Part shown: piece by piece, positions 25,899 to 34,613 of the stretch
Numbering within the stretch: position 1 is the first letter of the stretch
Layout of the letters: the number at the start of each line of letters is the position of its first letter
Source of the DNA: Streptomyces sp. NBC_00464
GTDB taxonomy: Bacteria > Actinomycetota > Actinomycetes > Streptomycetales > Streptomycetaceae
Reading direction: 5' to 3'
DNA length: 64,000 bases
Assembly (NCBI RefSeq): GCF_036013915.1
Contig: NZ_CP107899.1
Coordinates: 2,604,001 to 2,668,000, forward strand
The notes under the pieces: model-generated
Told to the model about the DNA's origin: nothing
What the model saw: the letters and a program-made list of their open reading frames with translations, nothing else
Databases searched by the model: none
Made by a program: the position numbers and the translations under genes

Positions 25899-27160
25899 GG
25901 GCGGAGCTTCCCTTCGATGGTGATCCGGGTACCCAGGCCAGGACCCGAGGCGATGCTCGCGGTAAGCGCGTGCCGTTCGAGTTCGGCGAGAACCTGGCGC
26001 CCCAGTCCGGTGCCCAGGGTAGTGGTGGCGGTGTCGAAGCCGATGCCGTTGTCGCGGATGGTGACGATCCAGCGGGCACGGTCCCGTTCGGCATCGGCGT
26101 GGACGATGACCATCGTGGCGCGTGCGTGGCGGCGGACGTTGTGCAGGACGCCGGCCATGGCGCCGCGCACCGCCTCGGCGGTTGCCGGGTCCACCGTCAC
26201 GCCGTCGGCCAGGTCCAGGGCGGGTTCGAGGCCGAGGTCCGCGAATCCCGACATCCCCTCGTTCAGGACGTCGAGGAGCGCCACGTCACCGGTCGCGCCG
26301 GGTTTGCCGGCGCAGGACCGGTACGGGGCGTCGGGTCCGTCGCGCAGGTACGCGCGCATCCGCCGGATCTCGGCGGCGGCCTGTTCGCAGAGCTGGGCGC
26401 GAGTGGCGGCGGGGAGGGTGGGATCGGTGAGCAGATGCATGATCGCGATGGAGTCGTGCATGGTGAGCTCGGCACGCCGCTTCTCCTCGTCACGGGCGAG
26501 TTCGGCGACCTGGGCGCGCGCGGCGTCGGCGTCGGCGGCGACGCGGCTGATGTAGCGGACGATGATCCGTGCGATGCAGCCGAGGACCAGGAGAGTCAGA
26601 ATGTTGCCGGTGATCGTCGAGTGACTGGCGAAGTCGGTGGCCTCGGCGGTGAAGAATACGTAGGCGGCGGTCACGACGGTGACCATGACGCACCAGGTAG
26701 CGATGCGCAGTCCCGCCATACCCACCACCACGGCCACGGAGTACCCGGGTGCCCAGCCGACCCAGGATCCGACGCGGTCCTGCACCGGCACCACGAGGGT
26801 GCCCAGGACGAGGAACACGGTGCACAGCGCCGCATCCACGACCACGCCGGCCGGTGACAGCCCGCGGCGCCGCAGCACGGCAACCATGAGGACAACAGCA
26901 GCGTTCGCGGCGGCGAGCAGCCAGAGCACGAGGTAGAGGCGGGGCCTTGGGCTCACCTCCATACCGAAAGGCAACGAGGGCAGCATCTGCAGGATCGTCC
27001 CGGCACGTGCGCAGCCGTAGGTGAGCGCGAGGACGTTCTCCACCCCGGCGGCCGACGTGCGCGCCGTCAGTCGGCCTCGCGACACCGCAGCACCCTGCCC
27101 GACTCGTCCGCCACACTCCCCGAGCACACGCCGACGTTCCGTCTCGAGATCCTTCTCCAC
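25895..27160 (-). CDS. membrane sensor histidine kinase
   Basis: About 421 residues. The N-terminal half has six hydrophobic segments (from ENVLALTYGCARAGTILQMLP to SHSTITGNILTLLVLGCIARI) with short loops, so it probably senses something in the membrane. A dimerisation helix with the likely phospho-His (AELTMHDSIAIMHLLT) is followed by a HATPase with N box NVRRHA, G1 box DNGIGFD and G2 box GTGLGR. The start is uncertain: GTG at 27160 (VEKDLETERRRV) or GTG at 27127; the open frame runs to 27388 but the extra region looks non-coding. It forms an operon with the response regulator. Confidence 0.85.
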   Translation of the reverse strand: MEKDLETERRRVLGECGGRVGQGAAVSRGRLTARTSAAGVENVLALTYGCARAGTILQMLPSLPFGMEVSPRPRLYLVLWLLAAANAAVVLMVAVLRRRGLSPAGVVVDAALCTVFLVLGTLVVPVQDRVGSWVGWAPGYSVAVVVGMAGLRIATWCVMVTVVTAAYVFFTAEATDFASHSTITGNILTLLVLGCIARIIVRYISRVAADADAARAQVAELARDEEKRRAELTMHDSIAIMHLLTDPTLPAATRAQLCEQAAAEIRRMRAYLRDGPDAPYRSCAGKPGATGDVALLDVLNEGMSGFADLGLEPALDLADGVTVDPATAEAVRGAMAGVLHNVRRHARATMVIVHADAERDRARWIVTIRDNGIGFDTATTTLGTGLGRQVLAELERHALTASIASGPGLGTRITIEGKLRP

Positions 27161-27535
27161 ACGGCTGCTTCGGCGAGTGGAGGCCGCTGCCCGACGGGCG
27201 CCGTGGGCGCGGCGGAGCGGCACCTCCCCGAGGCGACAAGTCCGCGCTTTCGTTGGGTTGACGCCTCCACGAGCCCGTCCTTTGATGGAGGGGCCGCCAC
27301 GGGAGTCGCACTGTGCTCCAGGGTGACGGACGAGCTCCGATTTCCGTCCCGTCCACGCATGTTGGAGAGCACCAGTGAACGCACACACCCCCTCCGCTCG
27401 TTCGCGGGTGTGTCCCGGGAGGCGGCGGGGCCGTTCCCTCCCGACGGGCGCCGGGTCCCCCCTTGCCGCCGGATTCTCCTTGGCTGTGCCGCCGATGACC
27501 GCGAGAGGCGGCTTCCCGGCTCACCCCGCTTGATT
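27161..27535. other. 375-bp intergenic region, nothing recognised
   Basis: It lies between the histidine kinase start and the stop of the upstream leftward LuxR gene. Open frames in it lack ribosome-binding sites and family-like sequence. It presumably carries the kinase promoter, but no convincing -35/-10 pair or strong hairpin was seen. Confidence 0.4.
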
Positions 27536-28225
27536 TCATCGAACATTGCCACCGGCCCGCACGATACCTTTTTCGTAGGCGTATATGACGGCGTGCACCC
27601 GGTTGCGCAACGCGAGCTTCCCCAGCATGCGCTGAACATGGGATTTAACCGTGCTTTCACTCAGGAAAAGCGCTTCCGAAATTTCTGCATTGGAATACCC
27701 GCGGGTAACGAGTTCCAGCACATCGCGTTCTCTGGGAGTTATTCCGATATCTTCCAGCGGTAGATCCGGAACATTCGCCCGCGTCACCTGCGGGGGCTCT
27801 TCGGCGTCCGGTTCCTCGCTCTCGCGGTGCGGCACGACCAGCCGATAGCCGGCGCCGATCATGCGGACGGCGGCAGCGATGCACTCGGGGCTGGCCCGGC
27901 TGTCCAGTACCCCCCAGGAGCCCGCCGCCTGCCAGCTGTGCACCACCCGGTCCAGCCGCGGCACCATGACCAGCACTTTTGGGCCGACCTCGCCCGCGCC
28001 GGCGACGAGCAGTCTGATCTCCGCGGAGGAGTGCGGTTCGAAGTCCTGGCCGTCGATGATCACGACGTCCGGCGAGAGCTTGGCGAGACTGGGCAGTGCG
28101 CTCGCCGGGTCGGCGGCCACGCCGACTACATCCAGACCCGCTTCACGGCCCAGCAGAACACTCAGCCCAACCCTCGAAACAGCGCTCGGATCCACCAGAA
28201 ATACCCTGGCGGCAGCCTCTTGCAT
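27536..28225 (-). CDS. LuxR-family regulator with atypical receiver domain
   Basis: 229 residues from the ATG at 28225 (MQEAAARVFLVDPSAVSRVG). The N-terminal domain folds like a receiver: the Asp in VVIIDGQD is at the phospho-acceptor place, but the first acidic pair is reduced to VDP and the conserved Lys is replaced (LDSRASPE), so phosphorylation by a kinase is doubtful. The C-terminal ITPRERDVLELVTRGYSNAEISEALFLSESTVKSHVQRML is a textbook LuxR/NarL helix-turn-helix. It is a monocistronic gene with a comparatively AT-rich upstream region (28240-28400). A pathway-specific activator is plausible from its position. Confidence 0.9.
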   Translation of the reverse strand: MQEAAARVFLVDPSAVSRVGLSVLLGREAGLDVVGVAADPASALPSLAKLSPDVVIIDGQDFEPHSSAEIRLLVAGAGEVGPKVLVMVPRLDRVVHSWQAAGSWGVLDSRASPECIAAAVRMIGAGYRLVVPHRESEEPDAEEPPQVTRANVPDLPLEDIGITPRERDVLELVTRGYSNAEISEALFLSESTVKSHVQRMLGKLALRNRVHAVIYAYEKGIVRAGGNVR

Positions 28226-28487
28226 TACTTGCCCCCGTACGCGTAATCCAAGCTTCCAGATGCAGAATATGACCCTAGCATGTCCGTCACATCGCGGGCC
28301 ATATTGAGAATTAGAGAAGGCCACCTCCGTGCGCAATTCCGGAGGGATGCACCGATCCGTCCGTCATCGTTTACAGCCCCATTCGACGGGCGCGATCTCC
28401 CGAAGAGCGGAAGAGACCCGCACTTCCCCGGTATGAAATCACCCGGGTCCGAAATCCGGTGCGCCCGGTTGCCGGTCCACGGGGTGC

Positions 28488-29147
28488 TCAACAGGCGGTT
28501 CCGCCGGTGGAGGCAGACGGCGGGGGCGGCAGGGGTCCGGTGAGGTAGTGCTGGATGGCCGGGCCGACGCATGCCGCGAGGTGATCGACGTCGGCCTCGG
28601 TGAGGGGCTGGAGGGTGAGGATGTGCCGGCCCATCGCCAGGCCCACGAGGTGGGTGGCGGCCAGGGTGATGCGCAGGCCCGGCTGGTCCCGGCCGGAGGC
28701 CGCGGCCAGCGGACCGAGGATCGTGGAGGTGAGCACCTGCTTGAGGATGTCCGCGGCCTCCGGATCGGACATGCCCGTGCGGACCATGGCGGCCAGCGGA
28801 CGTGCGGTGGACGGGTCCTGCCACATCGTCAGATAGAGGCGGACGATGTAGCGGCCTATGTCCTTCATGTCGCCCGCAACGAGTCCGGGCAACTGGCCGA
28901 CGAGCGGCTCCGGCAGTTGCACGGTGGCGGCGAACAGGTCGCGCTTGGTGCCGAAGAAGTGGTGCACCAGTGCCGGGTTGACATCGGCGGCGGCGGCGAC
29001 GGCGCGGATCGTCGTGGCGCCGTAGGTGCGGCTGGCGAACAACTCCCTGGCGGCCTCCAGGATCCGCACGCGGGTCTCGGTCTCGCCGGAACGGCTTCCC
29101 GCGGGCCGTCCGCGGCTGCGTCGAGGGGTGGGGCCTGTCGTTGTCAC
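28488..29147 (-). CDS. TetR-family regulator, probably of the adjacent ABC exporter
   Basis: 219 residues. The N-terminus GRPAGSRSGETETRVRILEAARELFASRTYGATTIRAVAAAADVNPALVHHFFGTKRDLFAATV is a TetR helix-turn-helix; the C-terminal domain, with LYLTMWQDPSTARPLAAMVRTGMSDPEAADIL, resembles the TetR_C type often found beside drug exporters. It is divergent to the ABC operon that begins at 29801, but a 470-bp IS remnant now separates them. It may repress export until the product accumulates. Confidence 0.9.
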   Translation of the reverse strand: MTTTGPTPRRSRGRPAGSRSGETETRVRILEAARELFASRTYGATTIRAVAAAADVNPALVHHFFGTKRDLFAATVQLPEPLVGQLPGLVAGDMKDIGRYIVRLYLTMWQDPSTARPLAAMVRTGMSDPEAADILKQVLTSTILGPLAAASGRDQPGLRITLAATHLVGLAMGRHILTLQPLTEADVDHLAACVGPAIQHYLTGPLPPPPSASTGGTAC

Positions 29148-29172
29148 CCCCCCATCCTACTTAGCCGGAGAT

Positions 29173-29642
29173 CATCTCATTTGGCTTCTCTGCGGCAGCA
29201 GATGACCTCCGACCCGCACTTGCCCCGGCCGACAGGATTCGAGCCCGTCAACTCCCCCCTTTCAGGGCCCGCATGTTCACCGAGTCGATCGCGCATCTCG
29301 ACCAGTCCAGGTCTCCGCCGGAGCCGAGTTCGTCCAGGACCAGGCGGTGGAGCCCGACCCAGACCCGATCCCTTGTCCATTCGGCGAACCGGCGGTGCGC
29401 AGTTGCCCCGGACGGCCCGAACGACGCCGATGGCAGCTGCTGCCAGGCGCAGCCCGACGTGGCCACGAACACGATCGCCGCCAGAACCTCCCGATCACCG
29501 TGGCGGCGCCGGCCACCCCCTTGGGGGCGCGACGGCGCCTCCGGCACCACCCGCTGGAACAACTCCCACAACTCATCCGGCACCAGCCGCTCAACGATCC
29601 CCACCATGATCGACAGGGTACCGAGCCCCACCAAATGAGATG
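29173..29642. mobile_element. internally deleted IS5-family insertion sequence
   Basis: Both ends carry the same 12-bp terminal inverted repeat, CATCTCATTTGG at 29173-29184 and its complement at 29631-29642. Between them is an IS5-type transposase start (on the minus strand) but only about 470 bp in total, where a complete element would be roughly 850-900 bp. The catalytic part of the transposase has been lost, leaving a MITE-like, non-autonomous element between the tetR gene and the ABC exporter operon. The exact outer ends and target duplication are unclear. Confidence 0.8.
29248..29607 (-). pseudogene. IS5-family transposase, N-terminal fragment
   Basis: 119 residues: MVGIVERLVPDELWELFQRV followed by REVLAAIVFVATSGCAWQQLP (DUF4096-type N-terminal domain) and WSRCAIDSVNMRALKGG with the first acidic residue of the DDE site. 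At the GGGGGG run near 29255 a -1 shift would continue ELTGSNPVGRGKCGSEVICC before the deletion point at about 29190. The arrangement matches the two-frame transposases of this IS group, but the remaining catalytic residues are missing, so it is non-functional. Confidence 0.85.
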
Positions 29643-29800
29643 GCTCGTAAATAAACGCTTGTTGCATTTCCTCTTCCGCGCCCCCTACCGTGTGCCCAGT
29701 CCGGCCCGCCCTCCGGCGGCACTTCGGGCGTGGACCGGCCCTCATTCCGGAGGCGGACCGGGGCAGAAGCGGCCCGTCACACAAACAGTTGGGTGACGCC

Positions 29801-30868
29801 ATGTGGGCGATGATCCTCAAGGAATTTCTCGAACTGCGCCGGGACAGACGGACGATGGCGATGATCATCGCCCTGCCGCTCCTGCTCCTGGTGATCTTCG
29901 GCTACGCGGCGAACTTCCATGTCGACGAGCTGGAGACACGCGTGGTGGGCCCCCGGGCCGAACAGGTGGCCCAGCAGCTCAGCTCGCCGTTCGACGTCGC
30001 ATCGGTGCGGCCCGACGAGGGACGCGAGGATGCCGAGCAGGCATTGCGGTCGGAGAGGGCCGCGGTCGTGATCGTCACCTCCGACGGGGGCGAGAAGCCG
30101 AAGGCGCTGATCGACGGCTCGCAGCTCTTCTCCGCGCAGTCGGCGTCGGCCGCGGTGGCGGCGAGCAACGGCGCGCTCGAACCCGAGGTCCTGTTCAACC
30201 CGCGGTTGAAGACCTCGTGGGTGATGGTGCCCGCCCTGGTCGGCATGATCATGGCCTTCATCGGCACGATCGTGACCGCGATCGGGCTGGTCCGCGAACG
30301 ACAGGCCGGCACTCTGGAGCAGCTCGCGGTGATGCCCTTCCGGCCCTCGGACGTGATCGCCGGGAAGATCGCGCCCTACTTCGTGCTGGCAGCGGTGGAC
30401 ATGGTGCTGGTCACCGTCATCGGATGCCTGCTGTTCGGAGTGCCCTTCACGGGCAACGTGGCGATCTTCGCGCTGGGGGCGGCGCTGTTCCTCTTCGTGG
30501 TGCTGGGTCTGGGCGTCCTCATCTCGACGCTCTCCCAGAACCAGGGCCAGGCCATGCAGATGGCGCTGATGACGGTGATGCCGCAGATCCTGCTCTCCGG
30601 CATGATCTTCCCGCTGGCCGCGATGGCCGCGGGTGTGCGCTGGATCGGATATGTCCTGCCACTGACGTACTTCAACATGATCTCCAACGGGGTCATGCTG
30701 CGGGACGCGCCGGTGTCTTCGCTCGCCCTGCCGCTCGGGGTGCTGGCGCTGATGGCGGTGCTGGTGTTCTCCGCCGCGGTGCTGCGCTTCCGCCGCGACC
30801 TGGCGCCCGGCGCACCCAGGCGGACGACCGCCCCCCGGACCTCCTCGCCGGTGGGAGAGGGACGATGA
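29801..30868 (+). CDS. ABC-2 type exporter permease
   Basis: 355 residues. The protein opens with a cytoplasmic MWAMILKEFLELRRDRRT, then a first membrane helix (MAMIIALPLLLLVIFGYAANF), an extracytoplasmic loop of about 140 residues and five more helices, with the ABC-2 block LVRERQAGTLEQLAVMPFRPSDVIAGKIAPY. Together with the two ATPase genes that overlap it (ATGA, then GTGA) it forms an exporter, probably for the halogenated product or an intermediate. The start at the ATG 29801 fits the family; the frame is open to 29690 but that part crosses non-coding sequence next to the IS remnant. Confidence 0.9.
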   Translation: MWAMILKEFLELRRDRRTMAMIIALPLLLLVIFGYAANFHVDELETRVVGPRAEQVAQQLSSPFDVASVRPDEGREDAEQALRSERAAVVIVTSDGGEKPKALIDGSQLFSAQSASAAVAASNGALEPEVLFNPRLKTSWVMVPALVGMIMAFIGTIVTAIGLVRERQAGTLEQLAVMPFRPSDVIAGKIAPYFVLAAVDMVLVTVIGCLLFGVPFTGNVAIFALGAALFLFVVLGLGVLISTLSQNQGQAMQMALMTVMPQILLSGMIFPLAAMAAGVRWIGYVLPLTYFNMISNGVMLRDAPVSSLALPLGVLALMAVLVFSAAVLRFRRDLAPGAPRRTTAPRTSSPVGEGR

Positions 30869-31755
30869 GCCGCCTGCTTTCCACGTCCGGACAGGACGTG
30901 CCGTCCGCCGGGACACCGGGTCCCTCCGACGGCTGGGGGATTTTCGGGGCCACCGTCGTGCTGGACCGCACCACGGCTCTGGAGGACGTCACGCTCGCCA
31001 CCCCTCGCGGCGAGGTGACCGCCGTGGTCGGAGGAGACGGCGCGGGCAAGACGACACTGCTGCGCACGCTGGTGGGCCGGGTGCGGGTGAGCGGCGGCAG
31101 AGTGAGCGGTCCCCCGTCCGCACGCTGCGGGTTCATGCCCACCGGTGCCTCCGGGGTCTGGCGCGACCTGTCAGTCGAGGAGAACCTCGAATTCGTCGCT
31201 GCCGCCCACAAGCTGGGCGGGCGGAAGCTGACCGAACGGAAGAGCGAACTCCTGGCGGCAGCCGGTCTGACCGATGCGGTGGGCCGGCTCGCGAAGGACC
31301 TGTCCGGAGGCATGCGGCAGAAGCTCGCGTTCTGCCTGGCCATCCTGCACCGCCCGGACCTGCTGGTGCTCGACGAGCCCAGCACCGGCGTCGACCCGGT
31401 CAGCCGGGTGGACCTGTGGCGGCTGATCTCCCGGGCCGCGGCCGAGTCCACGGCCGTCGTCATGGCCACCACCTACCTCGACGAGGCGGAACGGGCCACC
31501 ACCTGCCTGGTCCTGGACCACGGCACCACCCTGGCTTCCGGCGCCCCCGCCGAGATCCTGGAGAGGACACCGGGCACGCTGACCACCGGCCGCGCCCCCG
31601 CCGGCCCTGCGGAGCTGTCCTGGCGCCGCGGCTACGAGACCCGGTCCTGGCACCCGGGACCACCCCGCGACGGAGAAGACCCCATCCCCGCAGACATGGA
31701 GGACAGCGTGATCGTCTACACCTTGGCGGCGCAACGGGCCGGAGACAACTCGTGA
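30865..31755 (+). CDS. ABC exporter ATP-binding protein 1
   Basis: 296 residues. Walker A is GGDGAGKTTL, signature LSGGMRQK, Walker B LLVLDEPSTGVDP, switch region TTYLDEAERA. The Walker A begins GGDG rather than the common GPNG. The C-terminal 40 residues are specific to this protein. It overlaps the permease gene by 4 bp and the second ATPase gene by 4 bp. Confidence 0.92.
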   Translation: MSRLLSTSGQDVPSAGTPGPSDGWGIFGATVVLDRTTALEDVTLATPRGEVTAVVGGDGAGKTTLLRTLVGRVRVSGGRVSGPPSARCGFMPTGASGVWRDLSVEENLEFVAAAHKLGGRKLTERKSELLAAAGLTDAVGRLAKDLSGGMRQKLAFCLAILHRPDLLVLDEPSTGVDPVSRVDLWRLISRAAAESTAVVMATTYLDEAERATTCLVLDHGTTLASGAPAEILERTPGTLTTGRAPAGPAELSWRRGYETRSWHPGPPRDGEDPIPADMEDSVIVYTLAAQRAGDNS

Positions 31756-32639
31756 ACGCCCCCCAGGCCGCGCGGCCCCTGGCCTCGGTGGTCTCCGTCG
31801 GCAGGCGCTACGGCTCCTTCACCGCCGTGGACGACGTGAGCATGCAGGTGGGCGCGGGCGAGATCGTCGGCCTGCTCGGCGCGAACGGCGCGGGCAAGAC
31901 CACCCTGATCCGGCTGATGCTGGGCCTGTCAGTCCCCACCAGCGGGTCCGTCGCCCTGTTCGGGCAGACCCCCGACCGCACCACCCGCCGCCGGCTGGGC
32001 TATGTCCCGCAAGGCCTGGGACTGTGGGAGTCGCTGAGCGTTGCGCAGAATCTGCGCTTCGCCAACGCCGCCTTCGGCGTCGACGACCCGAAGCTGCCGC
32101 CCGCCCTGCGGGCCGTCCGCGACCGGCCGGTCGGAGCGATCGGCCTGGGGCTGCAACGGCAGCTGGCCTTCACCATCGCGCTCGCGCACGAGCCCGAGCT
32201 ACTGGTGCTGGACGAGCCGACCTCGGGTGTGGACCCGCTCTCGCGGGCCCGGCTGTGGGACGCCGTGCACGCCGAGGCCGACCGGGGCGCCGGTGTGCTG
32301 GTCACCACCCACTACATGCAGGAGGCCCAGCAGTGCGACCGGCTGGTGCTGATGTCGCACGGCAGGGCGGTGGCGGAGGGAACGGAGAGGGACATCATCG
32401 GCGCCACCACCGCCTGCGAGGTCGACACCGAGCAGTGGTCCACCGCCTTCGAGGCACTGGACCGGGCCTCGCTGCCGGTCACACTCGCCGGCCGGCGGGT
32501 CCGGCTGGCCGACACCTCGCCCGACACCGTCCGTGTCACGCTGAGCGCGGCGGGCGTGGCCGCCGACAGCCGCGAGGTCCCCGCCACGCTGGAGGAGACC
32601 ATGACCGTCATCGACCGGGCCGCCGCCACCCGCGTCTGA
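31752..32639 (+). CDS. ABC exporter ATP-binding protein 2
   Basis: 295 residues from the GTG at 31752. Walker A GANGAGKTTL, Walker B LLVLDEPTSGVDP and the H-loop region TTHYMQEAQQ are intact, but the signature motif is degenerate (GLGLQRQ instead of LSGGQRQ). Paired with the canonical ATPase upstream this suggests an asymmetric exporter with one strong and one weak ATP site, comparable to systems in which both ATPases are fused. Its stop is only 8 bp from the convergent carboxylase epsilon gene. Confidence 0.9.
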   Translation: MNAPQAARPLASVVSVGRRYGSFTAVDDVSMQVGAGEIVGLLGANGAGKTTLIRLMLGLSVPTSGSVALFGQTPDRTTRRRLGYVPQGLGLWESLSVAQNLRFANAAFGVDDPKLPPALRAVRDRPVGAIGLGLQRQLAFTIALAHEPELLVLDEPTSGVDPLSRARLWDAVHAEADRGAGVLVTTHYMQEAQQCDRLVLMSHGRAVAEGTERDIIGATTACEVDTEQWSTAFEALDRASLPVTLAGRRVRLADTSPDTVRVTLSAAGVAADSREVPATLEETMTVIDRAAATRV

Positions 32640-32647
32640 CATCGGAT

Positions 32648-32872
32648 TCAGGACGGCCGGCCACTGCGTCGCCAAGCGCCCACGCCCGGGACGGGGACCT
32701 CGGTCATCGGGAAGGCCCGTGCGGGTGGGCGGGCACCCCCTGCCCGCCCGCTGCCCGCGGCCGCCGCCGCGTCTGCCCTCTCCTTGGTGAGCCGAGCCCA
32801 GAGCACCATCAGGGCAGCCAGTTCCTCGGGCGCCGGGGCGCCGCGCACCACCCGCACGTGCGAGCCGCTCAC
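32648..32872 (-). CDS. acyl-CoA carboxylase epsilon subunit
   Basis: 74 residues from the GTG at 32872, overlapping the beta-subunit stop. The opening [28 protein letters not shown] is the typical AccE/PccE helix that stabilises actinobacterial acyl-CoA carboxylase complexes; the rest is Ala/Gly/Pro-rich. It is too short for a reliable specificity call. It is the last gene of the 10-gene leftward biosynthetic operon. Confidence 0.88.
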   Translation of the reverse strand: MSGSHVRVVRGAPAPEELAALMVLWARLTKERADAAAAAGSGRAGGARPPARAFPMTEVPVPGVGAWRRSGRPS

Positions 32873-34509
32873 AGCGGGATGTTCCCGTGCTTGCGAGGGA
32901 GGTGGGAGACCCGCTTGTCGGCCAGGGCCCGCAGCGCCGACGCCACCTCGCGGCGGGTCTCCCGCGGCATGATCACCGCGTCCACATAGCCCCGTTCGGC
33001 GGCCCGGTAGGGGTTGCACAGGGCATCCTCGTACTCGGTGCGCAGCCGGTTCGCGGTTTCCACGGGGTCGTCGGCCAGCTCGACCTCCTTGCGGTGGAGC
33101 ACGGTGACCGCGCTCTGGCCGCCCATGACGGCGATCTCGGCCGTGGGCCAGGCGAGGTTGACGTCGACGCCCAGGTGCTTGGAGCCCATCACCCCGTAAC
33201 CACCGCCGTACGCCTTGCGGGTGACCACGGTGACAGTGGGGACGGTGGCCTCGGCGTAGGCGTAGATCAGTTTCGCGCCGCGGCGGATGATGCCGGCGCG
33301 CTCCTGGTCCAGGCCGGGCAGGAACCCCGGGACGTCCACGAAGGACAGGACCGGGACGTGGAAGGCGTCGCAGGTGCGGATGAAGCGGGCGGCCTTCTCG
33401 CTGGCGTCGATGTCGAGGGCGCCGGCCATCATCTGCGGCTGGTTGGCGACCACGCCGACGCTGCGGCCCTCGACCCGGCCGAAGCCGCAGATCATGTTGC
33501 GGGCGAACAGCGGCTGCACCTCCAGGAGTTCACCGTCGTCGAGGACGGTACTCAGCACCTGGTGCATGTCGTAGGGGCGGTTCTGCTCGTCGGGGACGAG
33601 GGTGTCCAGGGCGAGGTCGGCCGGGGAGAAGGTGTCGGGGTCCACCACCGGGGCGTACGCGTCGACCGGCGCCTCGGACATGTTGTTGCTCGGCAGGTAC
33701 CCGAGCAACAACCGCACGTACTCGAAGGCGTCCTTCTCGTCACGGGCCAGGTAGTGGGCGTTGCCCGAGACGGTGCTGTGCAGGGCGGCACCTCCCAGTT
33801 CCTCGCGGTCGACGCGCTGGCCGGTGACGGCGTGCAGCACCTCCGGGCCGGTGACGAACATGTGCGAGATGCCGTCGACCATCACCACGAAATCAGTGAT
33901 GGCCGGGGCGTAGACAGCGCCGCCCGCGCAGGGCCCGGTCATCAGGGAGATCTGCGGGATCACCCCGGAGCCCTGGACCTGGAGCCTCACCATCTCGGCG
34001 TAGTGGGCGAGGGCGACCACGCCCTCCTGGATGCGGGCGCCGCCGGAGTCGTTGATACCGATGACGGGGCAGCCGATGCGCAGGGCCAGCTCCATCACCT
34101 TGTTGATCTTCTCGCCGTACACCTCGCCGAGTGCGCCGCCGAAGACAGTGAAGTCCTGGGCGAACAGGCACACCCGGCGTCCGTCGACGGTGGCATGGCC
34201 GGTGACGACGCCGTCGCCGAGGGGGCGGTGGCGCTGCATGCCGAAGTCGTGGCTGCGGTGGCGGGCCAAAGCGTCCAGCTCGACGAAACTGCCGGGGTCG
34301 ACCAGGGCCTCGATGCGCTCGCGGGCGGTCAGCTTGCCCTTCTCGTGCTGTCTGCGCACGCTGGGCGCCTCCTCGGCGGCCGCGCGCAGTTCCTCGCGGC
34401 GGGCCTCCAGTTCGGCAAGCCGGGCCGCGGTGCTGCGGCGAGTGCGCTGGGCCGGGATGCGGGGTGGGTCCGGGGTGGGCCCCTGAGGTGGTGCGGGTGT
34501 TTCCGACAC
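32869..34509 (-). CDS. acyl-CoA carboxylase beta (carboxyltransferase) subunit
   Basis: 546 residues, the biotin-dependent carboxyltransferase of the PccB/AccD type. [70 protein letters not shown] (acyl-CoA oxyanion hole), [12 protein letters not shown] and [14 protein letters not shown] (biotin site) are all present. It needs a biotinylated alpha subunit, absent here and presumably shared from elsewhere. The GTG at 34509 has a GGGAGG site 9 nt upstream. Next to a fatty acyl-AMP ligase, the likely role is to carboxylate a medium-chain acyl-CoA into an alkylmalonyl-CoA extender, as proposed for the stambomycin MccB-type enzymes; malonyl- or methylmalonyl-CoA supply is the alternative. Confidence 0.93.
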   Translation of the reverse strand: MSETPAPPQGPTPDPPRIPAQRTRRSTAARLAELEARREELRAAAEEAPSVRRQHEKGKLTARERIEALVDPGSFVELDALARHRSHDFGMQRHRPLGDGVVTGHATVDGRRVCLFAQDFTVFGGALGEVYGEKINKVMELALRIGCPVIGINDSGGARIQEGVVALAHYAEMVRLQVQGSGVIPQISLMTGPCAGGAVYAPAITDFVVMVDGISHMFVTGPEVLHAVTGQRVDREELGGAALHSTVSGNAHYLARDEKDAFEYVRLLLGYLPSNNMSEAPVDAYAPVVDPDTFSPADLALDTLVPDEQNRPYDMHQVLSTVLDDGELLEVQPLFARNMICGFGRVEGRSVGVVANQPQMMAGALDIDASEKAARFIRTCDAFHVPVLSFVDVPGFLPGLDQERAGIIRRGAKLIYAYAEATVPTVTVVTRKAYGGGYGVMGSKHLGVDVNLAWPTAEIAVMGGQSAVTVLHRKEVELADDPVETANRLRTEYEDALCNPYRAAERGYVDAVIMPRETRREVASALRALADKRVSHLPRKHGNIPL

Positions 34510-34613
34510 GGGCTGGTACCTCCCTGGGTACGCGAACGACGGTGCGGGGGCGGGGCGATGCTGGAACGGTGGGACGGCGGAGCGGTGGGGGTCGTCGCGG
34601 GAGGAGGGTGCGG

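Noticed and set aside
27203..27763. 186-residue plus-strand open frame between kinase and LuxR genes
   Set aside because: It runs antisense into the LuxR helix-turn-helix and shows no protein-like pattern.
32024..32989. 321-residue frame overlapping the second ABC ATPase and carboxylase genes
   Set aside because: Out-of-frame Arg/Ala/Gly-rich translation of a gene with intact Walker motifs.
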